DNA of 64,000 nt from Larix kaempferi (lineage: Eukaryota; Streptophyta; Pinopsida; Pinales; Pinaceae), in assembly GCA_027924585.1 (NCBI GenBank), contig BSBM01001067.1:6842501-6906500 (forward strand). The letters run 5' to 3'. Every line of letters starts with the position of its first letter. The stretch's first letter is position 1. Positions 34,828-45,135 of this stretch are shown one piece after another. The position numbers and the translations under genes are program-made. The notes under the pieces were generated by a model. The model was given only the letters and a program-made list of their open reading frames with translations. It ran no database searches and was not told the origin of the DNA.

Positions 34828-36089
34828 ATGGTTCTAGAGTGGAGGGAGAGAGAGCATGACCAGGTAGATGAGGCCGTGCGCAATGATTTGCAAGCACAAC
34901 AAGCATTACAAATATGTGGCTTATATAAATACTGGAGTCTCGGGGGCTTAAGGGCCCAAAACCTACTACTCCGTCATTTGGTCAACTACTGGGATGTGGA
35001 TGCACAACACTTCATCCTCAACAGGAAAACACTGACACTAGATGTAGAGAATATCTATTTCATTACAGGTTTGTCCTGTAGAGGGGAAGTGGCTAGTCTT
35101 CGGTCATGGACCGTGGGTGGTGGGATCACTGTGCAAGATTACATAGTACAGTACTGTCCCGTCGACACACGACCAGTGGGAAGTCAAGTGCCAATCAATA
35201 TCATAACGGACTTGAGCACAAAGATCATAGTGGCAACTCTGGTGCGGATCACGGGATCCAAAGCACTACATCAGGCATCCAGACCGGTGATGTTCTATGC
35301 ATTACAATGCTTGCAGCCTACTATATTCGACTGGTGTACTACTTTGCTGGTGTCTATGAAGACACAACTGACGGAATGCAAAGAGGGGAAGGCCAAAAAC
35401 TGTGGGTATGGTAGCATCCTCTACAGTTTCTTCTTTGAGAGGGTTTCGGGACTTAGCCCGAGGGTGGATGTCCCTCCTCACAGTCTCCGAGATCCATCCC
35501 TGACTCGGTGGGCTGAGATACTGACACGACAGGGTGGTGGCCGTCTGACGTCACCATATACTGAGGAGTTCTTCCACTGGTGGAACCGGCAGGTGATTTC
35601 TATCGAGGACTATAGACTTCAGACATGACCGTGACATGCCGCTCCCACCAGGTGCAGCCTTCGAAGACATTGGTGAGTACTCTTTTTGGTTTTGTATTTT
35701 TTAAATTTTTATGGATTTTTTTATTATAGTTAGAATGCAAAAAATCTTTTTGGTGGTAATATCATGTGCTAATGGGTGACTGTTTGCTCGCAGACAAAGG
35801 CCCAGTGAGACCCGAGGGATTCCCGAGACATGGTCGTCGGGGTAGAGATGAGGTGGCAGCAGATGCTGCAGCAGAGCGCACACTAAAGACGTTGCGACAC
35901 AACATATCATGGATGGTTTCCCGAGTACCACTGATAGAGGTAGCTCGAATATCGGAGGCTATGCAGCGCCAGGTAGTGGGTGTTCCTGGTGAGTGGGTGC
36001 GGCTATTGCAGGGGATGGCCAACGTAGTACAGTACTATTATGAGACACATCCCTTCGAGTCGGCAGCTAGACCTCCTCGGAGGGAGTAG
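34828..36089 (+). CDS. Antisense cargo ORF of Tat copy B, two exons, mobile-domain-like protein
   Basis: Transcribed opposite to gag-pol. Exon 1 has ATG 34828 and is open for 266 codons: a WxEREH start, then LLRHLVNYWDVDAQHFILN and LDVENIYFITGL (residues 47-82), HQASRPVMFYALQ (148-160), IFDWCTTLLVSMK (166-178) and YGSILYSFFFERV (194-206). The frame closes at TGA 35626-35628, but the next frame reads RHDRDMPLPPGAAFEDI up to a good donor at 35672/35673, so a one-base shift near 35610 has probably occurred. Splicing 35673-35793 joins exon 2 in phase (98 residues, ends RRE, stop 36087-36089). Copy A has a homologue with the same start, exon junction and end. The pattern is reminiscent of the plant mobile domain or the putative plant transposon protein family; I am unsure which. 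Confidence 0.7.
35673..35793 (+). other. Predicted intron of the copy B antisense ORF
   Basis: Donor CATTG then GTGAGTACT at 35673, a T-rich middle, acceptor TTGCTCGCAG ending at 35793; 121 bp. The junction keeps the reading frame (codon GAC formed from G plus AC). Its counterpart in copy A is 119 bp at 2008-2126. Confidence 0.75.
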
Positions 36090-36269
36090 ATATCCCAGGG
36101 TCTCATCATTTTTTGTATCGATATGTATATTTTTGAGGGCTACGGGCTCCAGTCTTGTATGACACTACCATTTTTGGACATATTTATATATATATATACA
36201 ACTTTGGTTCTCGGTTCTACTATATGTGTGTATGGTACAAATGTATGAATGTCTTTGTATTTATGTGCT

Positions 36270-36698
36270 TCATGATGAATGTGACAAATTCCAGTCTAAT
36301 ACATAGTTAGCATATGCATTAGATATATAATTATGACTTCTCGGAATGTGAATATATGTAATGGAAACAAAATGTCTCTCCAAGAGTTGTACCTTAAGGA
36401 ATATCCGTAGTAATGTAGTGTCTCGTACACGGTATTGCCCATTCAGCTAAGACACAACTAGTTGTGAATCCAGGCGGACTTCTAAATACTGGATGTCATG
36501 TGAAATGGCATCCCGAAGTAGCTGAACAACGACACTATACTCAGCCACATTGTTAGATGTAGGACCAAGATAAGCACCTCCCGAGGACACAACTAGATGG
36601 TCAGGTGAAAAGATAACCCAGGCAGCAGAAGCAAGTTGCTGCGTATGTCGGCTAGCACCATCCACGAAACCTAAGAACGTAGGACATCCCGCTGACAT
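36270..36698 (-). pseudogene. Tat copy B archaeal-type RNase H (aRNH)
   Basis: Second RNase H, downstream of integrase in its own frame. It has GFVDGASRHT (Asp), then AAWVIFSP, NNVAEYSVVVQLL (Glu) and EVRLDSQLVVS (Asp). A TAG at 36447-36449 interrupts it, and the frame then continues LNGQYRVRD, THIPRSHN-like residues and NYVLDWNLSH to TGA at 36270-36272. At the fourth acidic position, where AD is usual, I read Asn here and His in copy A. The start at 36698 follows a pyrimidine-rich tract ending GACAG, so splicing from integrase is possible. It ends tail to tail with the antisense ORF, 181 bases away. Confidence 0.75.
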
Positions 36699-36810
36699 CT
36701 GTCAATCAAACAGAGGCTAATCAGCAGACCCGACAACCAAAAATGTAACCTAGACTATGTACAGAAAAACTATACAATAGTGTACAAAAGTATCAGCTTG
36801 AACCAAAGGT

Positions 36811-38172
36811 TCAAGCGTAATACCGCTTGAGGTAGAGCCAATTTCTAGGCTCCTTCAAGACACCTCCCTCGTAATCTTCTAACTCATAAGCTCCTTTTTC
36901 CAGGACACGTCTCACAATGTAAGGACCGTGCCACATGGGATTGAACTTGCCTGCCCCCAGGGGTTCTTTAGCTTGGTCATAAAAGAGTACCAAGTCACCT
37001 TCAGCATACTGTCGGGGACGGACAGACCTATCATACTGAACCTTGACACGATGCTTGTTAACATCAATGGCCACAATGGCATCTCGACGGTGCTTGTCAA
37101 GTTGCTCGAGGTGTACTAAACGTTGCTCAATCTCTGTTGTATCAGGGAGGATCTCTATGGCTAGCTTGAGCGAAGGAATCTCGCATTCAACCGGTAAAAG
37201 TGACTCCACACCATGAACTAACCTGAACGGTGAGAACCCAGTGGCAGTCTTAACTGCGGTTCGATAAGCCCACAAAGCAGGATATAACATGATATGCCAA
37301 TTGGTCTTGCTTTGTTGGCTGGTACGTTGGAGAATGGTCTTCAAAGACTTATTGACTGCTTCAACTTGACCATTCGCTTTAGGATAGTAGGAAGAGGAGT
37401 GTTCCTGACGAAACCCAAGCTTGAGAGACAAATCCTCCATCATCTTATTTTGAAAGTGATTGCCATGGTCAGTGACAATCTCTTTCGGGATACCGAAACA
37501 AGTGATAATCTGGTTGAATACGAAATGGGCTGCAGTAGCACCATCGGCTTTAATGGTAGGCATGGCCTCAGCCCATTTGGAAAAATAATCCATGGCCACA
37601 ATAATATGATGATGCTCCCTAGCCAAAGCTGGTTTGCGATCCATGAAATATACCCCCCACTTAGTGAAGGGACCGACGGTGACGACCAGATGGATGGGGG
37701 ATGGATGCGAGTGTATGTTCCGAGAAAACACCTGGCAAGGGTGACATCTCTTCACAGCGTTAATACAATCTTTAAAGATATTAGGCCAAAAATAACCTAC
37801 TCGCATAATACGCTGGGCTGTAGCAAGCCCGAATAAGTGACCGCCACACGCCCCCGCATGGCAATCATTAAGTACCCGCTCCACTTCTTCGTGATTCAAA
37901 CAATGACGGAGAATGGAATCCTTTCCTCGGCGATACAAAGTGTTACCGACGATAGTATAATCTTTAGCGTGATGTCTCACACGCCGTCGCTCGTCTCGTG
38001 AATAATGCGGAGGAAACTTCAAAGTTTGGAGATATCTAATGACATCCCCATACCAAGGGTCCTCGGTCGAGATAAGAAATATGTGTTCATCCACAAAGGA
38101 ATCTTCATGAATGACATCCTCATCAAGCCGTGGAAGGTCCGACATAAGCTCAGTGAACACCAATGATTTCAC
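36811..38172 (-). pseudogene. Tat copy B integrase with catalytic Asp replaced by Tyr
   Basis: A 453-residue open stretch. Residues 1-80 are the end of RNase H and the linker. HHCC zinc finger: H105, H112, C143, C146. Core: residue 175 is Tyr in WGVYF where copy A and the family have Asp; D235 in IVTDHGNHF and E271 in NGQVEAV are 35 residues apart as expected. The C-terminal GPY/F module is MWHGPYIVRRV, and the end YLKRYYA is followed by TAG. Integrase joins cDNA to the genome; the Tyr should abolish catalysis. In frame with RT upstream except for two TAG codons in RNase H. Confidence 0.9.
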
Positions 38173-39798
38173 CGACTTTGCAGAAGCAAACTCGAGATCA
38201 AATTCCTAAAGGATCACAATCCATTTATTATACTTACCCCCAATAAGGCGTCGTGATAGCACGAACTGAAACGGATTGATATGAGCTACAACAGTGGTTT
38301 TTCGAAGCAAAATGTAATGCCGTAACCGCTAGACTGCGTGAACAGTCGCAAGTGGCATCTTTTTTACGTGGGTGTACCTTAGTTCAACATCTACTAAATT
38401 TCGACTAAGATAATAGATAACATGCTCGACGAGCGCATCATCTACCTGAACAAAGACCATGCCAATAGTCTCTTGAGACACGACCACATAAAGAATGAAA
38501 TCTCGTGTAAAGTCCAGTGGATTAAGCACGGGGGCCGATACCAAATCTTTCTTAAGGGAGTCGAAAGACTGCTGGGCTCGCTCATCCCAGATAAAAGGTG
38601 TGTCTTTCTTCAACAGGCGTGTGAAACCTTTAGTAAGATTGGCATAGTTAACTATGAACCGACACAAAAAAGTAGCTCTCCCTTGGAGGCTCTGAAGTTG
38701 AAACAGATTATGCAGAGGAGGCAACTGAAGTATTGCCTCAACTTTGAGAGGATCGACTCTAATACCCTCTTTCGAAACTATGAATCCTAGAAGGCGACCA
38801 GTCCTAACAGCGAAGATGCATTTGTTCGGATTCAATCGAATTTTGTATTGGATACATCGTTCGAGAATCATACGGAGGTGCTTGGGGTGGTCCACTCTCT
38901 TGCGAGAATGGCCAGCAAGATCATCCAAGAAAACTTCCATAATCTTCTTAAGATCGTGAAAGGCATAGGTCATAGCTCGCTGAAAAGTAGCTCCGGCATT
39001 CTTGAGGCCGAAGGGCATTTTTCGGTACGCAAAAGTTCCCCATGGACAAATAAATGCCGTTTTATGTTGGTCCGCGGGTTTGATTTGAATCTGATTATAA
39101 CCTGAGAATCCGTCCATGAATGAAAAAATCTCACTTCCCGCACAAGCATCCAATATTTGATCAATGAATGGCGTGGGGAAGTTTTCTTTCGGACATGCAC
39201 GATTCAAAACTCTGAAATCAGTGCATACACGGATCGTTCCCTGCTTCTTATCCACAGGAACGGGGTTTGACACCCATTCGGTAAGAGGAACGGGGTAGAT
39301 GAAACCAACTTTGAGCAGTTTCTCCATCTCTTCCTTAATAGCAGCTATCTTCCTAGGGTTCACAGTACGTAAGCATTGTCGAACCGGTTTAGTATCAGGA
39401 AACGTTTTAATCTCGTGTTCAACAATGCGGGGGTCTATTCCTGGCATCTCCTCATATGACCAGGCGAAATCTTCCCAGAGTTCAGTAAACAAATTAGTGT
39501 AAATAGAAATATCCTCAGGAGTGCAATCATCACCGACATAAACATTCTCAATCTTTCTGGGAGTGAGAGAGATGTTGATCGAAGTGGTTGGGGAAATATT
39601 GGCCATATTCCCCTCCAAGAAAACATCATGCGACTGCAAAAGAGCAACAGGGTGACCAACCATCTCAGCTAGAGTCATCCTAAACTCCTCCTGCTCAATG
39701 AGCTCAAGGTTGGGAAGGAAATAAGATCGATGGTGCATATCTTCCCAAGGCCTCTCACTACCACACATGGCTTCGAGAATAGCTTCATCAGATGGCAA
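38173..39798 (-). pseudogene. Tat copy B reverse transcriptase and RNase H
   Basis: Open from 39798 to 38329. RT motifs: VDKKQGTIRVCTDFRVLNRA, FSFMDGFSGYNQI, AYRKMPFGLKNAGATFQRAM and the catalytic box VFLDDLAGHS with both Asp. Thumb: LQGRATFLCRFIVNYA. RNase H: FILYVVVSQ, YYLSRNL, then TAG at 38329-38331 and a second TAG near 38207 (WIVIL-stop-EFDLEF), both where the family has Gln. RNase H is thus truncated, but RT itself is intact. Upstream, a TGA at 39823-39825 separates it from the protease linker in the same frame. Confidence 0.9.
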
Positions 39799-39822
39799 AG
39801 TATCATCGAGGCAATCATGAGA

Positions 39823-40317
39823 TCAAGATGAGTTGGCTGCCCAAACTGGCAATGTAACGGTATCTTCTTCAACTGTCTGGGGAGAACAGAGATCCGAATC
39901 CGCAGTGGTTTGTTGGATGTGATCGTAAGTGATCTCCGCTACAGATAAAGGCATAGACATCGCAACGTACGCAATGTCTCCAGACATAGAATCCGCGGAT
40001 GGAAAAATCCATGGATCACCACAATAGGAAGTCCGGAATGGCATACTATTCAAAGGAGGAGGTGCACTGTCGGAAATGGTTCCAATAAAATTCATAGGTG
40101 CAGAATGGTTAAAAGTTCCCATCAATGAGGGGTACATTCCAACACCTATGTTCCCAGTTGCCAACTGAGAATCAGAAACTTGCAGGACTACTGATCCTGT
40201 AGATGCTGTGGAAGGAGTGCCAACATAATCCAGCTGATCGATCATCACATTCTTGCCTTCATGGGGAAAGCAAATGACTCGAAATATAGTAGACGTGATA
40301 GCCTTCATAGTGTACAT
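39823..40317 (-). pseudogene. Tat copy B protease C-terminus and linker to RT
   Basis: In the RT frame. It begins MYTMKAITSTIFRVICFPHEG, the usual continuation of Tat protease, and goes on through a linker rich in Ser/Pro and acidic residues. It is out of frame with the protease core upstream because of a frameshift near 40315. Confidence 0.7.
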
Positions 40318-40583
40318 CTAGTTCCGACCCAGTAAAGGTTGTAGTCGATTGGCGCATCAACCACTTCGACTTCAATAGGCATGGACTTACCTTCCAAGGA
40401 GACAACAAGGGAAGGGATAATTCCATGCGGCGTAAAAGATCTACCGTCGAATGCAGTGAGTGTAGTTCTAGATGCGAGTAGGGAAGGAGAGCCAAGAGCT
40501 TTCCAACAAGTCAACGACATTACTGACGTGGAAGCACCTTCATCAACCATAGTACGTTTGACGAAGCTCTTAAGGAAAACCAC
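40305..40583 (-). pseudogene. Tat copy B protease core
   Basis: Retroviral-type aspartic protease with TMVDEGASTSVMS at the active site (Asp near 40544; family D-x-G-A-S) and PIDYNL near the end. Same frame as gag. Stops at 40791, about 40782 and about 40588 separate it from gag, and a one-base shift near 40315 from the rest of pol. It would process the polyprotein. Confidence 0.8.
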
Positions 40584-40790
40584 CTAGATTTGAAAAGCCA
40601 CGTGGTAAGGAAAGCGAGGTTGGACATCAGTAGTATCGAACTTGATAACACTAGGACTTCCCCCATCCTGAAATCCTAACGCACTCAAAAGGGCATGCTT
40701 CTGAGAAGGACATGCTTGCAAAACTTCAAGATCCGACATGGCACACACAGTTTGGCCCAAATCCTCTACGATGGAGTAGTTCTAGGCGGC

Positions 40791-43499
40791 TCAAGCATTA
40801 GGATTATGCGTAGAGCGCTTGAGAACACCTTTCGATATCTGCGGCAAAATAGAAGGCTTCTCGATATGCAAGGAATTATCAGGAGGAGGGGGAGGCTCAT
40901 TCCCCAAATTTGTTTGTGGTGCACCATAATCACGTTGACGAGTAGCAACACTAACCTCAGACTGAACCATATTCACACATCCATAACCACTAGTATTGGA
41001 AGAAGACATTGTCGTTTCATTAGTACCATAACCAGTGGGGGGAGCATGCAAAGCCATGTTTTGGTGATGAGGTAGGGTATCCTTCAACACAGCTGGGTTC
41101 TGTGCCAAATGCTTCGATGCTTCTTCAATACAAGGACATAAGTGAGTAAGATGATCCTCCCCACAAAGCTTGCAAGGGAATTTCACCTTATGCCTAGGTT
41201 TACGATCCTTGCCAGCATTACCGCCTTCCCGAGGAGGGTTGGAATTCTCTTTACGAGGAGTATTATGATTGCTATTATTGTTACTTCCATTGTTTCCACC
41301 CCTACGATTATTTCTCCCCTTTTTCTTACCACCAGGTTGCTGGTTACCCGAAGGTTTCGTTGATTGCACATTGTGTACATCAGACGACGGAGTGGAAGTG
41401 GACAAGATATGAACCTGTCCGGGTGCAGACTGGTTTAGCAACAAATTTTGCATTTGATTAGCTACCAAGTCTATAGGGAAAGTGCATGCGGACCCCACGA
41501 TGCCATCGACATGTGGTCCAGGAACTGACGTGGGCTCATGTCTTGTTCTTGGTGCGTCAGGAATAATGTCATACAAAATGCCAGACTGAGAATAAAGAAG
41601 ATCTAACTGCTGGACTTTCAAGATGGCTTGCTCCTCAGTCATAATGCTGGATATCGAAACATCCTTAGCAATATATGGAAGTAAAGACTTGAGGAACCAT
41701 TCCAAAAGGAATTCTGGAGGAATGTTGGCTTTCACTAATCTCTTCCACCGACGCCACTCTTGAACGTGGTCAGAAATATGTGTGGCCTTATTCTGACGGA
41801 AGGTGGACAACAACTCAGTACCAGTATCATAATGAACCAGCAACTGAAAATGGTCTAATAAAACCAAAGCAATCTCGTTGAAACCCCTATAGGTGTTTCC
41901 GGGCAACTCCACATACCATTTCGCGGCTGCCCCTGTGAGGGTGCGTTGAAATAGGCTTAATCGAATGGAATCATGATTCAAAGAGTTGGAGGAGCACCGA
42001 AGGTGAAATGTCGTGACATTATCTCCCTGGTCCTCACCACGTTTCCCCTCAAACTTTGGAATGTCCGAAGGGAGCTTGGTAGGGACCGGGGGCCAAGTAG
42101 GGTCGTGACACACCGGATCATTCATGAGCTTCGAAAGATCCAGGAGATTCAGTCGTGCAAGGAACGGGAGCTGCGGCTGGAAAGCTTGATTATAAGCTCC
42201 CATAAAAGGTTGATTGAATGGAATTGTGTTGTACGATGGACCAAAAGCTTGACCATGAGGGTTAAACTGCTGATACTGAGGACCTGACGGCCCATAAGCT
42301 TGCCCATGGCCATAAGATGGATAACCTCCCCCTGCCTGACCCATTTGAGAGTAAGCAGGTATATGTGCATTTTGAGCCCCATATTGGGGTGGTGGGTGAT
42401 ACTGGTGGCCAGCATCGACTGTGTTGTAGTAAGGGTTGCCACTATGCGTATGGGGCATGTATGTACTATTCATAGTGGGAACCGTGTTGTATTGACCGTA
42501 ATGGTATGGTTTGTTCCCACCCCCAATATTCGGATTACCTTGAGCAGTCGTTTGATGACCATAAACATTAGAAGTATTCCTAGGTCCAATATGGGTGTGA
42601 CCAGTAGCAGGGTTGGTGGTGTGATGTCCATGTGGATAGGAAATATTCCCACCCCCTACATTACTATTACTAGCGGCAGTAGTGGACACAAAAGTATGTG
42701 GTAAGTGTCCACCCCTATGGTTGGGAGGAACGGTATCATGTGCAAAAGTGGTCCTAGGTTGACGAGTAGCAACATGTGTACTAGGTGGTGGATGGCAAGT
42801 CGTGTTTCGGACAACATTCCGACTAGGTTGAGTATTCCTAGGAGTTGGTCGCGTTCCAACATTGGCATGGTTAGGAATCGGACCAGTCCCCATACTATGT
42901 GAGTGGGTGGATAACGTAGTGTCCCCAGCTAGGGTAGTGCCCCCATTGGGTATAGTATGGCTAGCACTTTGACTAGTGCCAGCATGAGTACCAAACATAG
43001 TGGAAGGTTCGACAGTATTGTGACTAGGCATACCAAAAGAGAGTATAGTGGGGTTGACCATAGGGCCGGAATCATCATGAGCCTCAAGCCTCCTATATCT
43101 AGAATTGCGTGGAAATGAAGGAATGAAAGGCTCGTCCTGTTCTTCCTCCTCGGGTAAGTCGGGCATCCCGTAAAGATAATTATCCAGATTTGAAGGATCA
43201 AACGGATCCCGGTCAAGTGGATTAGGCCAAATAGAACCAGGTTGAGTCGCAGGTGGATCACCTCCCCAATCCTCACGAGGAGTCTGGGGATCGGAAATGT
43301 GTTCAACTCTACCCGAAGGAGTAAAAAGGTCTTTCCCGATATCGGGATGTGTAGCCATGTAATCCTCAACGTAAGTCGTGTAAGAATCTGAAGACTCAGA
43401 GGGATCCCTCCGGTGTCCTCTAGTAATGCGTTGTGTAACCAAAGCTGGCTTTAAACCATCCAAACGATGGGATTGGCGGATTGTAGGGATCCATGCCAT
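40791..43499 (-). CDS. Tat copy B gag (902 residues)
   Basis: Start chosen at Met 43499 (MAWIPTIRQSHRLDG), since the open stretch upstream lacks gag-like sequence. About residues 100-470 are low-complexity, rich in Gly, Asn, Thr, His, Pro, Tyr and Gln. The gag core lies at about 475-650 (PSDIPKFEGKRGED, TLTGAAAKWYVELP, HISDHVQEWRRWKRL), followed by a basic NNRRGGNNG stretch and a zinc knuckle CKLCGEDHLTHLC near residue 776. The frame stays open to TGA 40791-40793. Gag forms particles and binds RNA. It is the only complete structural gene in the window, though Met 43499 is inferred. Confidence 0.85.
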   Translation of the reverse strand: MAWIPTIRQSHRLDGLKPALVTQRITRGHRRDPSESSDSYTTYVEDYMATHPDIGKDLFTPSGRVEHISDPQTPREDWGGDPPATQPGSIWPNPLDRDPFDPSNLDNYLYGMPDLPEEEEQDEPFIPSFPRNSRYRRLEAHDDSGPMVNPTILSFGMPSHNTVEPSTMFGTHAGTSQSASHTIPNGGTTLAGDTTLSTHSHSMGTGPIPNHANVGTRPTPRNTQPSRNVVRNTTCHPPPSTHVATRQPRTTFAHDTVPPNHRGGHLPHTFVSTTAASNSNVGGGNISYPHGHHTTNPATGHTHIGPRNTSNVYGHQTTAQGNPNIGGGNKPYHYGQYNTVPTMNSTYMPHTHSGNPYYNTVDAGHQYHPPPQYGAQNAHIPAYSQMGQAGGGYPSYGHGQAYGPSGPQYQQFNPHGQAFGPSYNTIPFNQPFMGAYNQAFQPQLPFLARLNLLDLSKLMNDPVCHDPTWPPVPTKLPSDIPKFEGKRGEDQGDNVTTFHLRCSSNSLNHDSIRLSLFQRTLTGAAAKWYVELPGNTYRGFNEIALVLLDHFQLLVHYDTGTELLSTFRQNKATHISDHVQEWRRWKRLVKANIPPEFLLEWFLKSLLPYIAKDVSISSIMTEEQAILKVQQLDLLYSQSGILYDIIPDAPRTRHEPTSVPGPHVDGIVGSACTFPIDLVANQMQNLLLNQSAPGQVHILSTSTPSSDVHNVQSTKPSGNQQPGGKKKGRNNRRGGNNGSNNNSNHNTPRKENSNPPREGGNAGKDRKPRHKVKFPCKLCGEDHLTHLCPCIEEASKHLAQNPAVLKDTLPHHQNMALHAPPTGYGTNETTMSSSNTSGYGCVNMVQSEVSVATRQRDYGAPQTNLGNEPPPPPDNSLHIEKPSILPQISKGVLKRSTHNPNA

Positions 43500-43604
43500 G
43501 TTCTCTCCGGAGAGAGACACAACGTCTCCTAAACGGAAACTATCGATCAAAAAAAAGTAAATCAAAAGCACACACCTAGAGAATATACAGCCAAGAGCAG
43601 ACAA

Positions 43605-45113
43605 ACAGAGTGGATAAATGAGCTCGCGACACTAGAGTCGGTATGTCTCGCCTAGGAGAGGCTTGAGACTCCCAAACTATAGCTGGAGGTAACAGAATCA
43701 GTTATAGAGACACCCAGGCTTCACTGTGTCGATAGGGTCAAGTCCACTGCACGAACACAACTGTGCTGTCCAATCCCTATCTGACTTAGGACACAAACAG
43801 CATAACCACTGCAAGTACCCTGTGCGGTACCTAGGTAAGGAAACTATGTCTACCGCAATATAACCAATGCTCAGGGGAACAGTCGCAGGTGGGACCCGTC
43901 GTATGGGCAGGGTAGCTAAGCCTGAAGCACAAGAGGGTGAACCTCCGGTACCCCCAGATACGAAAAAATCTTGGATATATCTCCCACGTTCAGCCAGTAT
44001 CAGAGGGATATCTCCTCAACCAACCTCCCGTGACCTCGTGCTTAACTCTGGTTTGAGTAGAGCTTTCCCAAGAACACTGATCTATACCATGGATTCCTCC
44101 ACTCCCTGGTCAGACACCTAATGTTTCGTTCAGTAGTCTTGGATTGTTAACTCACAATGATCTATTCCAAAACTCTAAACCTATGCTAGTTGGTGTACTC
44201 TATAAATAAAATAAGTCTAATCAATTTTATGATTAAGCGTTAATTTTAGAGGCTGTGATTACTCAAGGGATATGGTTGTGAAACTAGTGATGTGTAGACT
44301 CAATAATATGCACCATCGTCCAATCCTAGACTCAACTATCCAATAAAACAATGTCACTAATATGCAAAATCAACCAACAATTCCGAAATAAATATGCAAA
44401 CTTTTATCTTTTCAATGCACAAGCAAAACCTAAAATGAAGACAACAAGCACTCAATGCAAAATGCAGTACATGGAAATAAAATATTTTTTTATTTTCTCT
44501 TATAAACAGAAAGGAAAATGCAAAAACTAAATGAATATTTTTGTATTTTTTCAATATATATGGAATGAAAAAATGCAAGCAAAATCCTACTATTCAGTCA
44601 CTGAAGCGCCGAGAAGATCACTAAGACAACCCAGCAGATCCTAAACAGCAAGACTCAACCAAAAGGAAGAGCTCAAAAGGAAGAAACCAAGAGGTTAAAA
44701 CCAAAGATGGTGAAAAACCAAGAAGGCTCAACCAAGAGAAACGAAGAGATCTGGTCACAACCAAGGCATGGAACAGTAAAGAAAGAGGCCAACAAAGACT
44801 CAGAAATCAACCAAAATCACCCAGCAACAACCAATAGCCATAAACCAACAAAAGTCGGAGTTACACGCTACTATCGAAGGAATACCTGTGGGTACCCACG
44901 AGTAGTAGTGTAAACAGAGGCGGGTGTACGCGGGAAGAACTAAGCTAGCCCGCGGGTGAGAAACAACAAATGGTCAAACAGAGAGTCTAGAGGCTCAGAA
45001 AAAGCAAGTTTTCTACAGTGTATCTCAACGGCCAATCAGTGACATAGAGCTTCGATAAACAACAACTCTAAATATGGACTAATGCTCAAAAAATTTCCTA
45101 AACATGGATGTTT
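43605..45113 (-). other. Tat copy B 5' leader
   Basis: About 1.5 kb between the primer site and gag without a convincing ORF. It contains an AACCAAGA-rich stretch (44640-44780 on the plus strand) and a CGCGGGT cluster (44885-44960). Long leaders are usual in Tat/Ogre elements. Confidence 0.55.
44885..44960. repeat. CGCGGGT motif cluster in the Tat leader
   Basis: CCTGTGGGTACCCACGAG, GGCGGGTGTACGCGGGAAG and TAGCCCGCGGGTGAG lie within 76 bases. Confidence 0.7.
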
Positions 45114-45131
45114 TCCCTAGTGGAGTCGCCA
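45114..45131 (-). other. Primer-binding site of Tat copy B (probably Arg tRNA type)
   Basis: Minus strand TGGCGACTCCACTAGGGA, four bases from the 5' LTR. It is not the initiator-Met site of the other elements. Ogre/Tat elements are reported to use an Arg tRNA; I matched this from memory of the family only. Confidence 0.7.
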
Positions 45132-45135
45132 TTTC

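Noticed and set aside
42300-42704. A 134-codon plus-strand frame and others opposite the Tat gag
   Set aside because: Shadow of the repetitive, low-complexity gag coding strand.
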